DNA of 64,000 bases from Achromobacter sp. HZ34 (lineage in GTDB: Bacteria > Pseudomonadota > Gammaproteobacteria > Burkholderiales > Burkholderiaceae_B): contig NZ_NJIX01000010.1 of the NCBI RefSeq assembly GCF_002209485.1, forward strand, positions 124,001-188,000. The letters run 5' to 3'. Position 1 is the first letter of the stretch. Each line of letters starts with the position of its first letter. Made by a program: the position numbers and the translations under genes. The notes under the pieces are model-generated. The model did not search any database and was not told where the DNA came from. It worked only from the letters and a program-made list of their open reading frames with translations. Below, in pieces: positions 27,959 to 35,841 of the stretch.

Positions 27959-29386
27959 TCAAACCAAAGGCTTGAGGTCCCCCAGCACAGTGGGAATCAA
28001 CTCCGAAACGGTCGGGTGAATATGCACCGTGTCCCGCAGCGTCGTATACGGCGCTCCCGCCGACATCGTGTCTATCAAGCCATGCACGGCTTCGTCGCCA
28101 CCGGTGCCCAGGATGGCCGCGCCCAGCAATTGCCGGCTCTCGGCATCCACGACCACCTTCATGAATCCCTGCGTCTCGCCCTTTTCCACCGCGCGGCCGA
28201 CCCGTGCCATGGGCCGTGTCCCCACCAGGGCAGGCTTGCCGCTGCGGCGCACAGCTGCCTCTGTCATGCCGACGCGCCCCAGGGGCGGATCGATGTACAG
28301 CGCATAGACAGGAATGCGATCGCTGACCCGGCGCGCCTGCCCATCGAGCAGATTCGCCGCGACGATTTCGAAGTCGTTATAAGCCGTGTGCGTGAACGCC
28401 CCGCGGCCGTTGCAATCCCCCAGCGCCCATACGCCGGGCACATTGGTGGCCAGGCTGTCGTCCACCTGGATATAGCCATGGGCATCGGTGGCGATGCCGG
28501 CCGCCTCCAGGCCCAGGTCGTCGGTATTGGGCCGCCGGCCGGTGGCGACCAGGACGTGCGACGCCAGCACCGGCGGCTGGCCGGCATGGGTATGGACGGT
28601 GATCTGTCCCGCGTCCTCCGCGAAGCGGATATCGTCCGCGTTCAGGCGCAGTTGTATGCCCTCGTTCTCGATGATCGCGCGGATGGCGTCGGAGATGTCC
28701 TCGTCCTCGCGCGCGATCAGGCGCTGGCCTTTCTCCACCAACGTCACGTCGCTGCCGAAGCGGCGATACATCTGCGCGAACTCCAGGCCGATATAGCTGC
28801 CGCCGATGATAGCCAGATGCCGCGGCAGCACGTCCAGGTCGCGCATGCCGACATTGGTCAGGACGGGCACGCCGCCGATGCCGGGCAGGTCGGGAATGAC
28901 GGCACGCCCACCGCTATTGATGAAGATCCGGTCCGCTGTCAGTCTTTGCCCGTCCACCGCCACTTCATGCGGACCGGTAAAGCGCGCATGTCCCGCGTAG
29001 ACGGTGCAATTGGCCATCCCGCGCAGCCAGCTTTCGACGCCATGGCGCGCATTGCTGGCCACCGTATCCGCGCGTGCCTTCACGCGGGCGATGTCCACGC
29101 CCACCGGGCCTTGCAGCGCCACACCGTAATCGGCCGCGCGGCGGGCCAGGTGCGCGGCATAGGCGCTGGCCACCAGGGTCTTGGTGGGCATGCAGCCGGT
29201 GTTCACGCACGTGCCGCCGAACTGCTTGCGCTCGATCATCGCCACCTTCATGCCTGCGTCGCTCAGGCGGCCGGCCAGGGCGGGCCCGGCCTGGCCCGCG
29301 CCGATGATGATGGCGTCGTAATGTCGCGCGCGCGCGTTGTCGTTGTCGCTGGATCCGTGGTCTTCGTGGCCTGACTGTTTGCTCAT
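27959..29386 (-). CDS. FAD-dependent pyridine nucleotide-disulfide oxidoreductase (MerA/RclA-like)
   Basis: A 475-aa class I flavoprotein disulfide reductase. The FAD site is DAIIIGAGQAGPALAGRL, the redox-active disulfide is C60-x4-C65 in GGTCVNTGCMPTKTL, the NAD(P) site is IIGGSYIGLEFAQMY, ATGRRPN is present, and the C-terminal active-site dyad is HIHPTVSE. It lacks the N-terminal HMA domain and C-terminal vicinal cysteines of true mercuric reductase, so a RclA-like or general thiol/quinone-reductase role is more likely. ATG 29386 is preceded by GGAGGCGG; the frame extends to 29476 without family similarity. The gene lies 33 bases upstream of the sugar dehydrogenase gene, in the same orientation. 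Confidence 0.9.
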   Translation of the reverse strand: MSKQSGHEDHGSSDNDNARARHYDAIIIGAGQAGPALAGRLSDAGMKVAMIERKQFGGTCVNTGCMPTKTLVASAYAAHLARRAADYGVALQGPVGVDIARVKARADTVASNARHGVESWLRGMANCTVYAGHARFTGPHEVAVDGQRLTADRIFINSGGRAVIPDLPGIGGVPVLTNVGMRDLDVLPRHLAIIGGSYIGLEFAQMYRRFGSDVTLVEKGQRLIAREDEDISDAIRAIIENEGIQLRLNADDIRFAEDAGQITVHTHAGQPPVLASHVLVATGRRPNTDDLGLEAAGIATDAHGYIQVDDSLATNVPGVWALGDCNGRGAFTHTAYNDFEIVAANLLDGQARRVSDRIPVYALYIDPPLGRVGMTEAAVRRSGKPALVGTRPMARVGRAVEKGETQGFMKVVVDAESRQLLGAAILGTGGDEAVHGLIDTMSAGAPYTTLRDTVHIHPTVSELIPTVLGDLKPLV

Positions 29387-29510
29387 GGACCGCCTCCGGG
29401 GTGGGCAGCGCGCCTGCCAGGCGTGGCAGCGGGCTCGCTCCACTTTATACGGAGATTCGTGTTCGATGTAACCCATGCTGGCGCATGAGGCGCGGCCAGG
29501 CGCTGCTACC

Positions 29511-30485
29511 CTAAGCCTTGCGCAGCGAATGCGTGGTCAGCACCTCCAGCACGCGGCGGTCGCGCTGGCCGGCCAGCGCACCGGTGATTTCCGTGCGCAC
29601 GACCGCCGTGGTGCGCCCCCGATGCATGACGCGGGACCGCGCCCGCAACTGTTCGCCTTCGCCCGGGCTGACGAAGCCCGCGGTCACGCTGCTGACCGGC
29701 CAGTCGCCAGGCAGCCCGGCACACGCGGTGGCCTGGGCGAACGCCAGCAGGACGCCCCCCTGCACGTGGCCGACGCGATTGCCCAGATGGGCGCCATTGC
29801 GCAAGACGCCGCTGGCCCCCTGGGCCGCGGGGCGTGTGCGAAACCCCCAGAATGCTTCGGAGAAATTCTCGATGCCGCCCGCCTGCAAGGCCTCCAGCGC
29901 CTGCGCGTAGATCTGGGCATCGCTGTCTTGCAGTCCGCCGGGCGCGGGCAGGGGCACCCCGGCCCAGTCCGCATCGGCCGGCAGGTCTATCGCTTGCAGC
30001 ACCGGCGCACGGGTTCCGGGGGGCAGGTCCAGCACCATGAACGTGCCGCTGCCCAGGGCAATTTCGCGGTCGCCGCTGCGGATGCTGACACTGGCGATGG
30101 CCTGTTGCCCAGCCGTATCGCGCAGGAATCCATGGAAGTGGCTGACCGCCCGCAGGGGACCTTCACAGGCGGCGCCGGTGAGCTGCAGTTGCATATTCAC
30201 CGTCGCCAGCCGTGTCTCCCGCTGCAGCGCCGCGCGGATGCTGGAGGCCAGGGCCAGGTCGGCCAGCACATTGAGTCCCACCGGGTCGACGCTGCCGTCG
30301 GCCCGCGGCGGCACGCCCTTGAGGGTGGTCACGCCCCCCGCCGGCGCCACGTGGTCGAAGGACACGGCAAGGAAATTGCCGGGGAAATGAAAGCCCTGTT
30401 CCCGCCCCAGGTGGATGGCGTGCAGCACCCGACGCAGGATGGGGTGATCGGCGGGGGCGGTAGCGGCGCAGGCGGTCGAGGTCAT
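29511..30485 (-). CDS. Double-hotdog thioesterase/hydratase-like protein
   Basis: A ~324-aa cytoplasmic protein built of two hotdog-fold halves, resembling acyl-CoA thioesterases. The first half holds VDPVGLNVLADLALASSIRAAL and TVNMQLQLTGAACEGPL. The second holds GHVQGGVLLAFAQATACAGLPGDWPVSSVTAGFVSPGEGEQLRARSRVMHRGRTTAVV, the typical helix and following strand of such enzymes. Start is ATG 30485 or 30494; neither has a strong ribosome site. The reading frame stays open across the divergent binding-protein gene, but that part is antisense to a certain gene. Substrate unknown. Divergent from the peptide-binding protein at 30639. Confidence 0.82.
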   Translation of the reverse strand: MTSTACAATAPADHPILRRVLHAIHLGREQGFHFPGNFLAVSFDHVAPAGGVTTLKGVPPRADGSVDPVGLNVLADLALASSIRAALQRETRLATVNMQLQLTGAACEGPLRAVSHFHGFLRDTAGQQAIASVSIRSGDREIALGSGTFMVLDLPPGTRAPVLQAIDLPADADWAGVPLPAPGGLQDSDAQIYAQALEALQAGGIENFSEAFWGFRTRPAAQGASGVLRNGAHLGNRVGHVQGGVLLAFAQATACAGLPGDWPVSSVTAGFVSPGEGEQLRARSRVMHRGRTTAVVRTEITGALAGQRDRRVLEVLTTHSLRKA

Positions 30486-30638
30486 GGACAGCATCAAACA
30501 GGCAGGGGGGAATGCCAGATTATCCAATACAATCCTCGCGCAATCGCCGGCCGGGCCAAGGACAAAGCAAAGGCTCGCAAGGAAAGGCGCGCGACGGCTG
30601 GTCGTGCGGCGCCGGTAACGCTTTCGAGGAGAAGCATC

Positions 30639-32141
30639 ATGCGTAAACTTTGTCTGGCCGTGGCGTTCGCCGGCCTGTTCGCCAGCGGCGCTGCCGTGGC
30701 CCAATCGACCCTGCGCATCGGCCTGCAGGACGATCCCGACGTGCTGGACCCCGTGCGCGCCCGCACTTTCGTCGGCCGCATCGTGTTCGCTTCCCTGTGC
30801 GACAAGCTGGTCGAAATCACCCCCGACCTGAAGATCGTGCCGCAGCTGGCCGAGTCCTGGGAAACCAGCGCGGACGGCAAGACCCTGACCATGAAGCTGC
30901 GCAAGGGCGCCGTCTACCATGACGGCACGGTGATCGACGCCGCCTCGGTCAAGGCCAACCTGGACCGCGGCCGCACGCTGCCCGACAGCAACCGCAAGAG
31001 CGAACTGGCCACGGTGGCCAGCGTCGACGCCCCCGATGCGCAGACGGTGGTGATCCACCTGACCGAGCCCGATGCCTCGCTGCTGTCGCAGTTGTCGGAC
31101 CGCGCGGGCATGATGATGTCGCCGGCCGCGTTCGACAAGGATCCCGGCGCCAAGCCGGTGTGCTCCGGTCCCTACCGCTTCAAGGAGCGGGTGCAGAACG
31201 ACCGCATCGTGCTGGAGAAATTCCCGCAATATTGGGACGCCGCCGACTATCATTTCGACCGCGTCATCTTCACGCCCATCCCCGACACCACCGTGCGCGT
31301 GAACAACCTGCGCGCCGGCGACCTGGACATCATCGAGCGCATGGCGCCTTCGGACGTCAAGGCCGTCAAGGATGACAAGAACCTGGTGCTGGCGCCGGTG
31401 GTCGGCCTGGGCTACCAGTCCTTCTCGATCAACCTGGCCAACGGCGCGCGCGCCAACCAGCCCGCCGGCAAGGACAAGCGCGTGCGCCAGGCGCTGGACC
31501 TGGCCATCGACCGCGACGCCATCAATGAAGTGGTCGGCGAAGGCATGTTCCAACCTGCTTTCCAGGGTTTCCCGCCCGCCAGCTTTGCCTACGACAAGAA
31601 GTTCGAGCGCAAGGGCCGCGACGCCAAGAAAGCCAAGGAATTGCTGAAGGCGGCCGGTTTCGATCGCGTCAAGCTGGAAATCACCTACGGCAACAACACC
31701 ACCAACCAGCAGATCTATGAGCTGATCCAGGCCATGGGCGCGGAAGCGGGCTTCGACATCTCGCTCAAGCCGGTGGAATTCGCGTCCTTGCAGTCGGCGC
31801 TGGCGCGCGGCGATTTCGAGGCCGGCCAAAGCGGCTGGTCCGGCCGTGTCGATCCCAGCGGCAACATCTTCCAGTACGTCTCGACCAAGGGCAGCCTGAA
31901 CGACGGCCGCTACAGCAATCCGCAGGTCGACAAGCTGCTGACCGATGCGCGTGCCGAATTCGATCCGGCTAAGCGCAAGGCCCTGTACGACCAGGCCCAG
32001 GCCATTCTGCGTGACGAAGATCCCATCATTTACCTGTACTACCTGCCGTGGACCTTCGCCCACAAGAAGAAGGTGCAGGGCTTCGTTGCCTATCCCGACG
32101 GCTTGATCCGCCTGAAGGGTGTGGCGATGGCCGCCAAGTAA
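30639..32141 (+). CDS. ABC transporter peptide/nickel-type substrate-binding protein (DppA/OppA family)
   Basis: A 500-aa periplasmic family-5 solute-binding protein. A 22-residue signal peptide (MRKLCLAVAFAGLFASGAAVAQ) is followed by TLRIGLQDDPDVLDPVRARTFVGRIVF, the AESWETSADGKTLTMKLRKGAVYHDG block and QALDLAIDRDAINEVVGEGMFQPA. CGAGGAG lies 8 bases before the ATG, giving a clear start. No permease or ATPase genes follow; instead a gamma-glutamyltransferase-like gene comes 147 bases later, suggesting the ligand is a gamma-glutamyl or similar peptide/amide. Ligand identity is inferred from context only. Confidence 0.94.
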   Translation: MRKLCLAVAFAGLFASGAAVAQSTLRIGLQDDPDVLDPVRARTFVGRIVFASLCDKLVEITPDLKIVPQLAESWETSADGKTLTMKLRKGAVYHDGTVIDAASVKANLDRGRTLPDSNRKSELATVASVDAPDAQTVVIHLTEPDASLLSQLSDRAGMMMSPAAFDKDPGAKPVCSGPYRFKERVQNDRIVLEKFPQYWDAADYHFDRVIFTPIPDTTVRVNNLRAGDLDIIERMAPSDVKAVKDDKNLVLAPVVGLGYQSFSINLANGARANQPAGKDKRVRQALDLAIDRDAINEVVGEGMFQPAFQGFPPASFAYDKKFERKGRDAKKAKELLKAAGFDRVKLEITYGNNTTNQQIYELIQAMGAEAGFDISLKPVEFASLQSALARGDFEAGQSGWSGRVDPSGNIFQYVSTKGSLNDGRYSNPQVDKLLTDARAEFDPAKRKALYDQAQAILRDEDPIIYLYYLPWTFAHKKKVQGFVAYPDGLIRLKGVAMAAK

Positions 32142-32288
32142 GGTGAAGACAGCCGGGCTTGAAGGGGTTTGCGCCCCTGCTGCCCGGAATCTCTGCGCGG
32201 CCCCGGGTGCTTTTGCTCCCCGGGGCCGATTTTCTTTCCAGGGCTATCTGCCCAACCGGCGTGCGTGGCGCGCCCAAGGTGGACCATC

Positions 32289-34097
32289 ATGATGTTTACC
32301 ACCCGTCCCGAGATCCTCGGTACTTTCGGCGTCGTCACCTCGACGCACTACCTGGCCACGGCCGCCGGCATGGCCATGCTGGAACGTGGCGGCAATGCCT
32401 TCGACGCCTGTGTCGCCACGGCCTTCGTGCTGCAAGTGGTGGAGCCGCACCTGGTCGGCCCGGCGGGCGAGGTGCCCGGTGTGTTCTATTCCGCCAAGAC
32501 CGGCAAGGTGCAGGTGCTGTGCGGCCAGGGCGTGGCGCCGGCGGCAGCCACCATCGAGCATTTCCGCGGCCTGGGCCTGGACCTGATCCCCGGCAACGGC
32601 CTGCTGCCGGCCGTGGTGCCCGGTTCCTTCGACGCCTGGATGCTGATGTTGCGCGACCACGGCTCGATGCGTTTGCGCGACGTGCTGGAACCGGCGATTT
32701 TCCATGCGGAAAGCGGCCATGCCCTGATGCCGCGTATCTCCAACACCATTGCCGGACTGAAGGATTTTTTCGAGACGCACTGGCCTTCCACCGCGGAAAT
32801 CTACCTGCCCGGCGGCCAGGTGCCCGCCGCGCGCAAGCTCTTCCGCAATCCGCGCCTGGCGCAGACCTGGCGCCGTGTCCTGAGCGAGGCCGAAGCCGTC
32901 GGAGGCGACCGCGAGCGCCAGATCCAGGCCGCGCGCGACGCCTTCTATCGGGGCTTCGTCGCTGATGCCATCGACCGTTATTCGCGCCAGACCGAAGTCA
33001 TGGATGCCAGCGGCCGGCCCCATCGCGGCGTGCTCACGGGCGACGACCTGGCCCGCTGGTCGGCCAGTTACGAAGAACCGGTCACCTACGACTATGGCGA
33101 CTACACCGTCGCCAAGGCGGGCGGCTGGAGCCAGGGGCCGGTGTTCCTGCAGACGCTGGCCTTGCTGAAAGGCGCCGACTTGGCCGCGGAGGGGCCCAAT
33201 AGCGCAGTCTTCGTGCATAGGCTGACCGAGGCCATGAAGCTGGCCTTCGCCGATCGGGAGGCTTATTACGGCGATCCGGATTTTGTCGATGTACCCCTGG
33301 CTCATCTGTTGTCCGAGGCCTATACGGCGCCGCGCCGGGCCCTTATCGGAGAGCAGGCGTCGCTGGAGCTGCGGCCGGGTACCGTGCCCGGCTACGAGGC
33401 GCAGCTGGCGCGCATGATGGATACGCTGAAACGCCTGTCTCCCGTGACGGAAATCGGTGCGGTCAGCAATGAGCCGACGTTGGCTGAGATGCGCGCCGCC
33501 GGCACGGTCAAGCGGGGTGATACCACCCACGTCGACGTGATCGATCGCTGGGGCAATATGGTGTCGTGCACGCCCTCGGGGGGCTGGTTCCAGTCTTCAC
33601 CTGTCATTCCCGAATTGGGTTTCGGCCTGACCACCCGGGCCCAGATGTTCTGGCTGGAAGAGGGGTTGCCCGGCACGCTGGCGCCCGGCAAGCGGCCACG
33701 CACCACGCTCACGCCGACGCTGGCCTTGCGCGGGGGCCGTCCCTACATGGTTTTCGGCACGCCTGGCGGCGACCAGCAGGAGCAATGGCAATTGCTGCTG
33801 TTCCTGCGCCATGTGCATCACGGCCTGAATCTGCAGGAGGCCATCGATATGCCGATGTCGCACACCCTGCATTTCCCCAGTTCCTTCTATCCGCGTGACC
33901 GCAAGCCGGGCCATCTGGCGGTGGAGCAGAGCTTCGGCGCCGAGGTGATCGACGCCTTGCGCGCCCGCGGCCACGCCATCGAGGAGGTCCCGGCCTGGTC
34001 GGTCGGGCGCTTGACGGCCGCCTCGCTGGACGAGGACGGCATCATGCACGCCGCCGCCACGCCCCGGCTGATGCAGGCCTACGCGGCGGGACGCTAG
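32289..34097 (+). CDS. Gamma-glutamyltransferase family Ntn-hydrolase without signal peptide
   Basis: A 602-aa autoprocessing Ntn-hydrolase of the gamma-glutamyltransferase family. The N-terminal subunit shows GVVTSTHYLATAAGMAMLERGGNAFDACVATAF and LAFADREAYYGDP. The nucleophile after self-cleavage is T412 in GDTTHVDVIDRWGNMVSCTPSGG, and the substrate-binding GTPGGDQQ follows. Unlike classical periplasmic enzymes it has no signal peptide (starts MMFTTRPEILG), so it is probably cytosolic. Signal-less relatives include oxamate amidohydrolase HpxW, so the substrate may not be glutathione. The in-frame extension to 32169 overlaps spacer. It is downstream of, and possibly co-transcribed with, the peptide-binding protein gene. 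Confidence 0.9.
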   Translation: MMFTTRPEILGTFGVVTSTHYLATAAGMAMLERGGNAFDACVATAFVLQVVEPHLVGPAGEVPGVFYSAKTGKVQVLCGQGVAPAAATIEHFRGLGLDLIPGNGLLPAVVPGSFDAWMLMLRDHGSMRLRDVLEPAIFHAESGHALMPRISNTIAGLKDFFETHWPSTAEIYLPGGQVPAARKLFRNPRLAQTWRRVLSEAEAVGGDRERQIQAARDAFYRGFVADAIDRYSRQTEVMDASGRPHRGVLTGDDLARWSASYEEPVTYDYGDYTVAKAGGWSQGPVFLQTLALLKGADLAAEGPNSAVFVHRLTEAMKLAFADREAYYGDPDFVDVPLAHLLSEAYTAPRRALIGEQASLELRPGTVPGYEAQLARMMDTLKRLSPVTEIGAVSNEPTLAEMRAAGTVKRGDTTHVDVIDRWGNMVSCTPSGGWFQSSPVIPELGFGLTTRAQMFWLEEGLPGTLAPGKRPRTTLTPTLALRGGRPYMVFGTPGGDQQEQWQLLLFLRHVHHGLNLQEAIDMPMSHTLHFPSSFYPRDRKPGHLAVEQSFGAEVIDALRARGHAIEEVPAWSVGRLTAASLDEDGIMHAAATPRLMQAYAAGR

Positions 34098-34131
34098 GCG
34101 GCAGCTGGCGCGGCGGCCCCAGCGCGCCGGG

Positions 34132-34173
34132 CCCAAGGCCCAAGGCCCGAGGCCCGAGGCCCGTCGCCCGTCG
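34132..34173. repeat. Degenerate 7-base tandem repeat between convergent genes
   Basis: About six copies of a GGCCCRA-type heptamer run in tandem (GGCCCAA twice, GGCCCGA twice, GGCCCGT, CGCCCGT). They lie between the gamma-glutamyltransferase-like stop (34097) and the thioesterase stop (34176). No protein is encoded. Probably a slippage-prone intergenic spacer. Confidence 0.8.
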
Positions 34174-34175
34174 CG

Positions 34176-34796
34176 TCAGCGACCGGGCAGGGCCCAGGTG
34201 CTGACCACCTGAGCGACGGGATCGCCGCCGTGGGGGGACAGCAGGACTTCACCCGCGCACAGGCGGCCCGTCTTCAACAGGCGGGCCTCGGCCACTACCT
34301 CGCCCGCCGGGCATTTGCGCAGGAAGTTGATCGTCAAGCTGGCGGTCACCGCCTCGCTGTTGCCGGTGGCGCCCACCACCGCCGCGTACAACGCCACATC
34401 GGCCAGGGCCATCAGCATGGGGCCGGCCACGATGCCCCCCAGGCGCTGATGCGCGGGATTCTCCGGCAGGATGGCGCGCGCCGTGCCATGGCCGATGGCT
34501 TCCATGCGTATCCCCAGCACCGCGGAAAAGGGATGGTGAGATTCCATCAGAACCAGGAACCGGGGCAGGTCGATCGCGGCCGGACGGTCCGCGCCGGGAT
34601 AGCCAGCGGCCAAGTGGCCCGGGGCAGGGTGGCCCGGGGCAGGGTGGCCCGAGGCAGGGTGGCCCGAGGCAGGGTGGCCCGAGGCAGGGTGGCTCGGCGC
34701 AGGGTCACTCGGGGCAGGATCGCCCGGCACAGGATCGTCCGAGGCGGGGGCAAGGTGGCCGATAGTGGGGCGGTCCGAGGTGCGCGGGTCGTTCAT
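34176..34796 (-). CDS. PaaI-family hotdog thioesterase with N-terminal pentapeptide repeats
   Basis: A 206-aa protein whose C-terminal ~130 residues are a hotdog-fold thioesterase (MESHHPFSAVLGIRMEAIGHGTARAILP, then HQRLGGIVAGPMLMALADVALYAAVV, then TINFLRKCPAGEVVAEARLLKTGRLCAGEV). These typically hydrolyse phenylacetyl- or other acyl-CoA esters. The first ~70 residues are an unusual run of (G/S)-(H/D)-P-A-x pentapeptides encoded by a 15-base minisatellite. The start at 34796 overlaps the stop of the TetR gene by four bases (ATGA), so the two are translationally coupled and the regulator probably controls this operon. Confidence 0.87.
   Translation of the reverse strand: MNDPRTSDRPTIGHLAPASDDPVPGDPAPSDPAPSHPASGHPASGHPASGHPAPGHPAPGHLAAGYPGADRPAAIDLPRFLVLMESHHPFSAVLGIRMEAIGHGTARAILPENPAHQRLGGIVAGPMLMALADVALYAAVVGATGNSEAVTASLTINFLRKCPAGEVVAEARLLKTGRLCAGEVLLSPHGGDPVAQVVSTWALPGR
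34611..34749. repeat. 15-base minisatellite inside the PaaI-like gene
   Basis: About nine tandem copies of a 15-base unit, GGTGGCCCGRGGCAG on the plus strand, most similar in the middle (three identical copies) and decaying toward the right edge. The period is a multiple of three, so copy-number change keeps the frame and alters only the number of G-H-P-A-x pentapeptides. Confidence 0.9.
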
Positions 34797-35440
34797 GGCA
34801 ATGTCTCCAGGTTGCGGCAATGGGCGTCGAGCAGGGCTTCGGCGTTCTGCGCCAGCGATTTCAGCCGGCCGGTGTGCAGCAGCAACAGCAGCCCGCTGAG
34901 GTACGTGAACATCTGCATGCGCTCCAGCACGACGTCGCACCCCGGCCGCGTGCGTGCCAGGCCGTGGCCCAGCAGCGTCACGCACAGGCTCAGGCGCGTG
35001 TTCAGCCCGCGGTCCAGCTCCGGCCCCAGCCCGCGCGGTGCCAGCCCCTGGAACAGGTAGAAGCCCAGCGACAGCTCGGCCGGCCGTTGCGCGTAGTAGT
35101 CATAGAACGCACCCGCCACGGCGCGTGCCGCCGTGGCGTTGTCGGCCTGTGACAGCGTCTGGGCCAACTGCTCCCGCAAGCGGTCCAGGGAGGTTTCCAG
35201 CAGAGCGGCGTACAGCGCCTCCTTGTTGCCGAACCAGGGGTAGATGGCCCCGGTGGTGCAGCCGGCCTCCCGGGCGATGGCCCGCAGGCTGGCCTGTGCC
35301 AGGCCGTCGCGGGCGAACACCCGCTGCGCTGCCTCCAGGATCAGGGCGCGCCGGGCAGCCCCCAACCGTTCAGCATGGCTGGGCGGCGTGGCGTCTGTTG
35401 CAATCAGGGGAGAGGAATTGCCAATCGGGGTAGATGACAT
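34793..35440 (-). CDS. TetR-family transcriptional regulator
   Basis: A 215-aa repressor. The helix-turn-helix lies at about residues 25-72 (RRALILEAAQRVFARDGLAQASLRAIAREAGCTTGAIYPWFGNKEALYAALLE), followed by a helical ligand-binding domain with no recognisable specificity. It is coupled by an ATGA overlap to the thioesterase gene. A perfect ATAACA-G-TGTTAT dyad lies about 68 bases upstream and is its likely operator. The ligand is probably a CoA ester, acid or aromatic compound, by analogy with similar pairs. Confidence 0.92.
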   Translation of the reverse strand: MSSTPIGNSSPLIATDATPPSHAERLGAARRALILEAAQRVFARDGLAQASLRAIAREAGCTTGAIYPWFGNKEALYAALLETSLDRLREQLAQTLSQADNATAARAVAGAFYDYYAQRPAELSLGFYLFQGLAPRGLGPELDRGLNTRLSLCVTLLGHGLARTRPGCDVVLERMQMFTYLSGLLLLLHTGRLKSLAQNAEALLDAHCRNLETLP

Positions 35441-35841
35441 CGATAGGGCACCCGCGGAAACCGGCGCAAGCAGGGTCGAAAGGCGCGAATAACGGCGAAA
35501 TCAGAAAATAACAGTGTTATCTACCTTTTGAAAAGGCCGCCCGTTAGCCTCTCCCATAGTGAAGAATGTCAAAAATGGCCCCGAAACTGGGCAGCAATTG
35601 ATCAGTTTCTGACAGGCTATGACGAGGGTTTGCCCTGGGCAGCAGGGCGTGACAGGACGTTGTTGTTGTATGCACCCAACATCGTTTGGTCCAAACCAGT
35701 CGTTTTTAGGACGTGAGCGTAGCCAGTACCCCGGATTTTTGATGCAATAGCGTCAACTTCCCTTCGCGGAGTTAGGGGGGCGGCAGGCTGGATTTGCTGG
35801 ATTGCTGCTCTTGTCACTCATATCAACGGAGATTTCTTCAA
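35441..35841. other. 400-base non-coding region between the TetR gene and the porin gene
   Basis: No supportable gene; a 62-codon frame at 35528-35716 has no family features. The left part carries the TetR operator candidate at 35508-35520. The right part is the porin leader and contains two dyads: GAAACTG...CAGTTTC (35583-35589 and 35603-35609) and GTTTGG-T-CCAAAC (35684-35696). The region is noticeably AT-richer than the flanks, as expected for a strong porin promoter with upstream regulator sites. Confidence 0.6.
35508..35520. promoter_or_regulatory. Candidate TetR operator
   Basis: ATAACA-G-TGTTAT is a perfect 13-base dyad in an AT-rich patch, 68-80 bases before the TetR-family gene start at 35440 on the minus strand. 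TetR-type repressors usually bind such short palindromes over their own promoter. Autoregulation is inferred. Confidence 0.6.

Noticed and set aside
26945-29374. An 809-codon open frame on the plus strand
   Set aside because: Antisense to the PQQ sugar dehydrogenase and the flavin oxidoreductase; no family features.
27959-29386. Mercuric reductase merA
   Set aside because: The redox motif fits, but the N-terminal HMA domain and C-terminal vicinal cysteines are missing and no mer genes are nearby.
34611-34749. Possible CRISPR array
   Set aside because: The unit is 15 bases with no spacers between copies, and it is in frame within a coding gene. It is a minisatellite.
35528-35716. Small open frame upstream of the porin gene
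   Set aside because: No ribosome site or family match. It lies in an AT-rich promoter region with several dyads.
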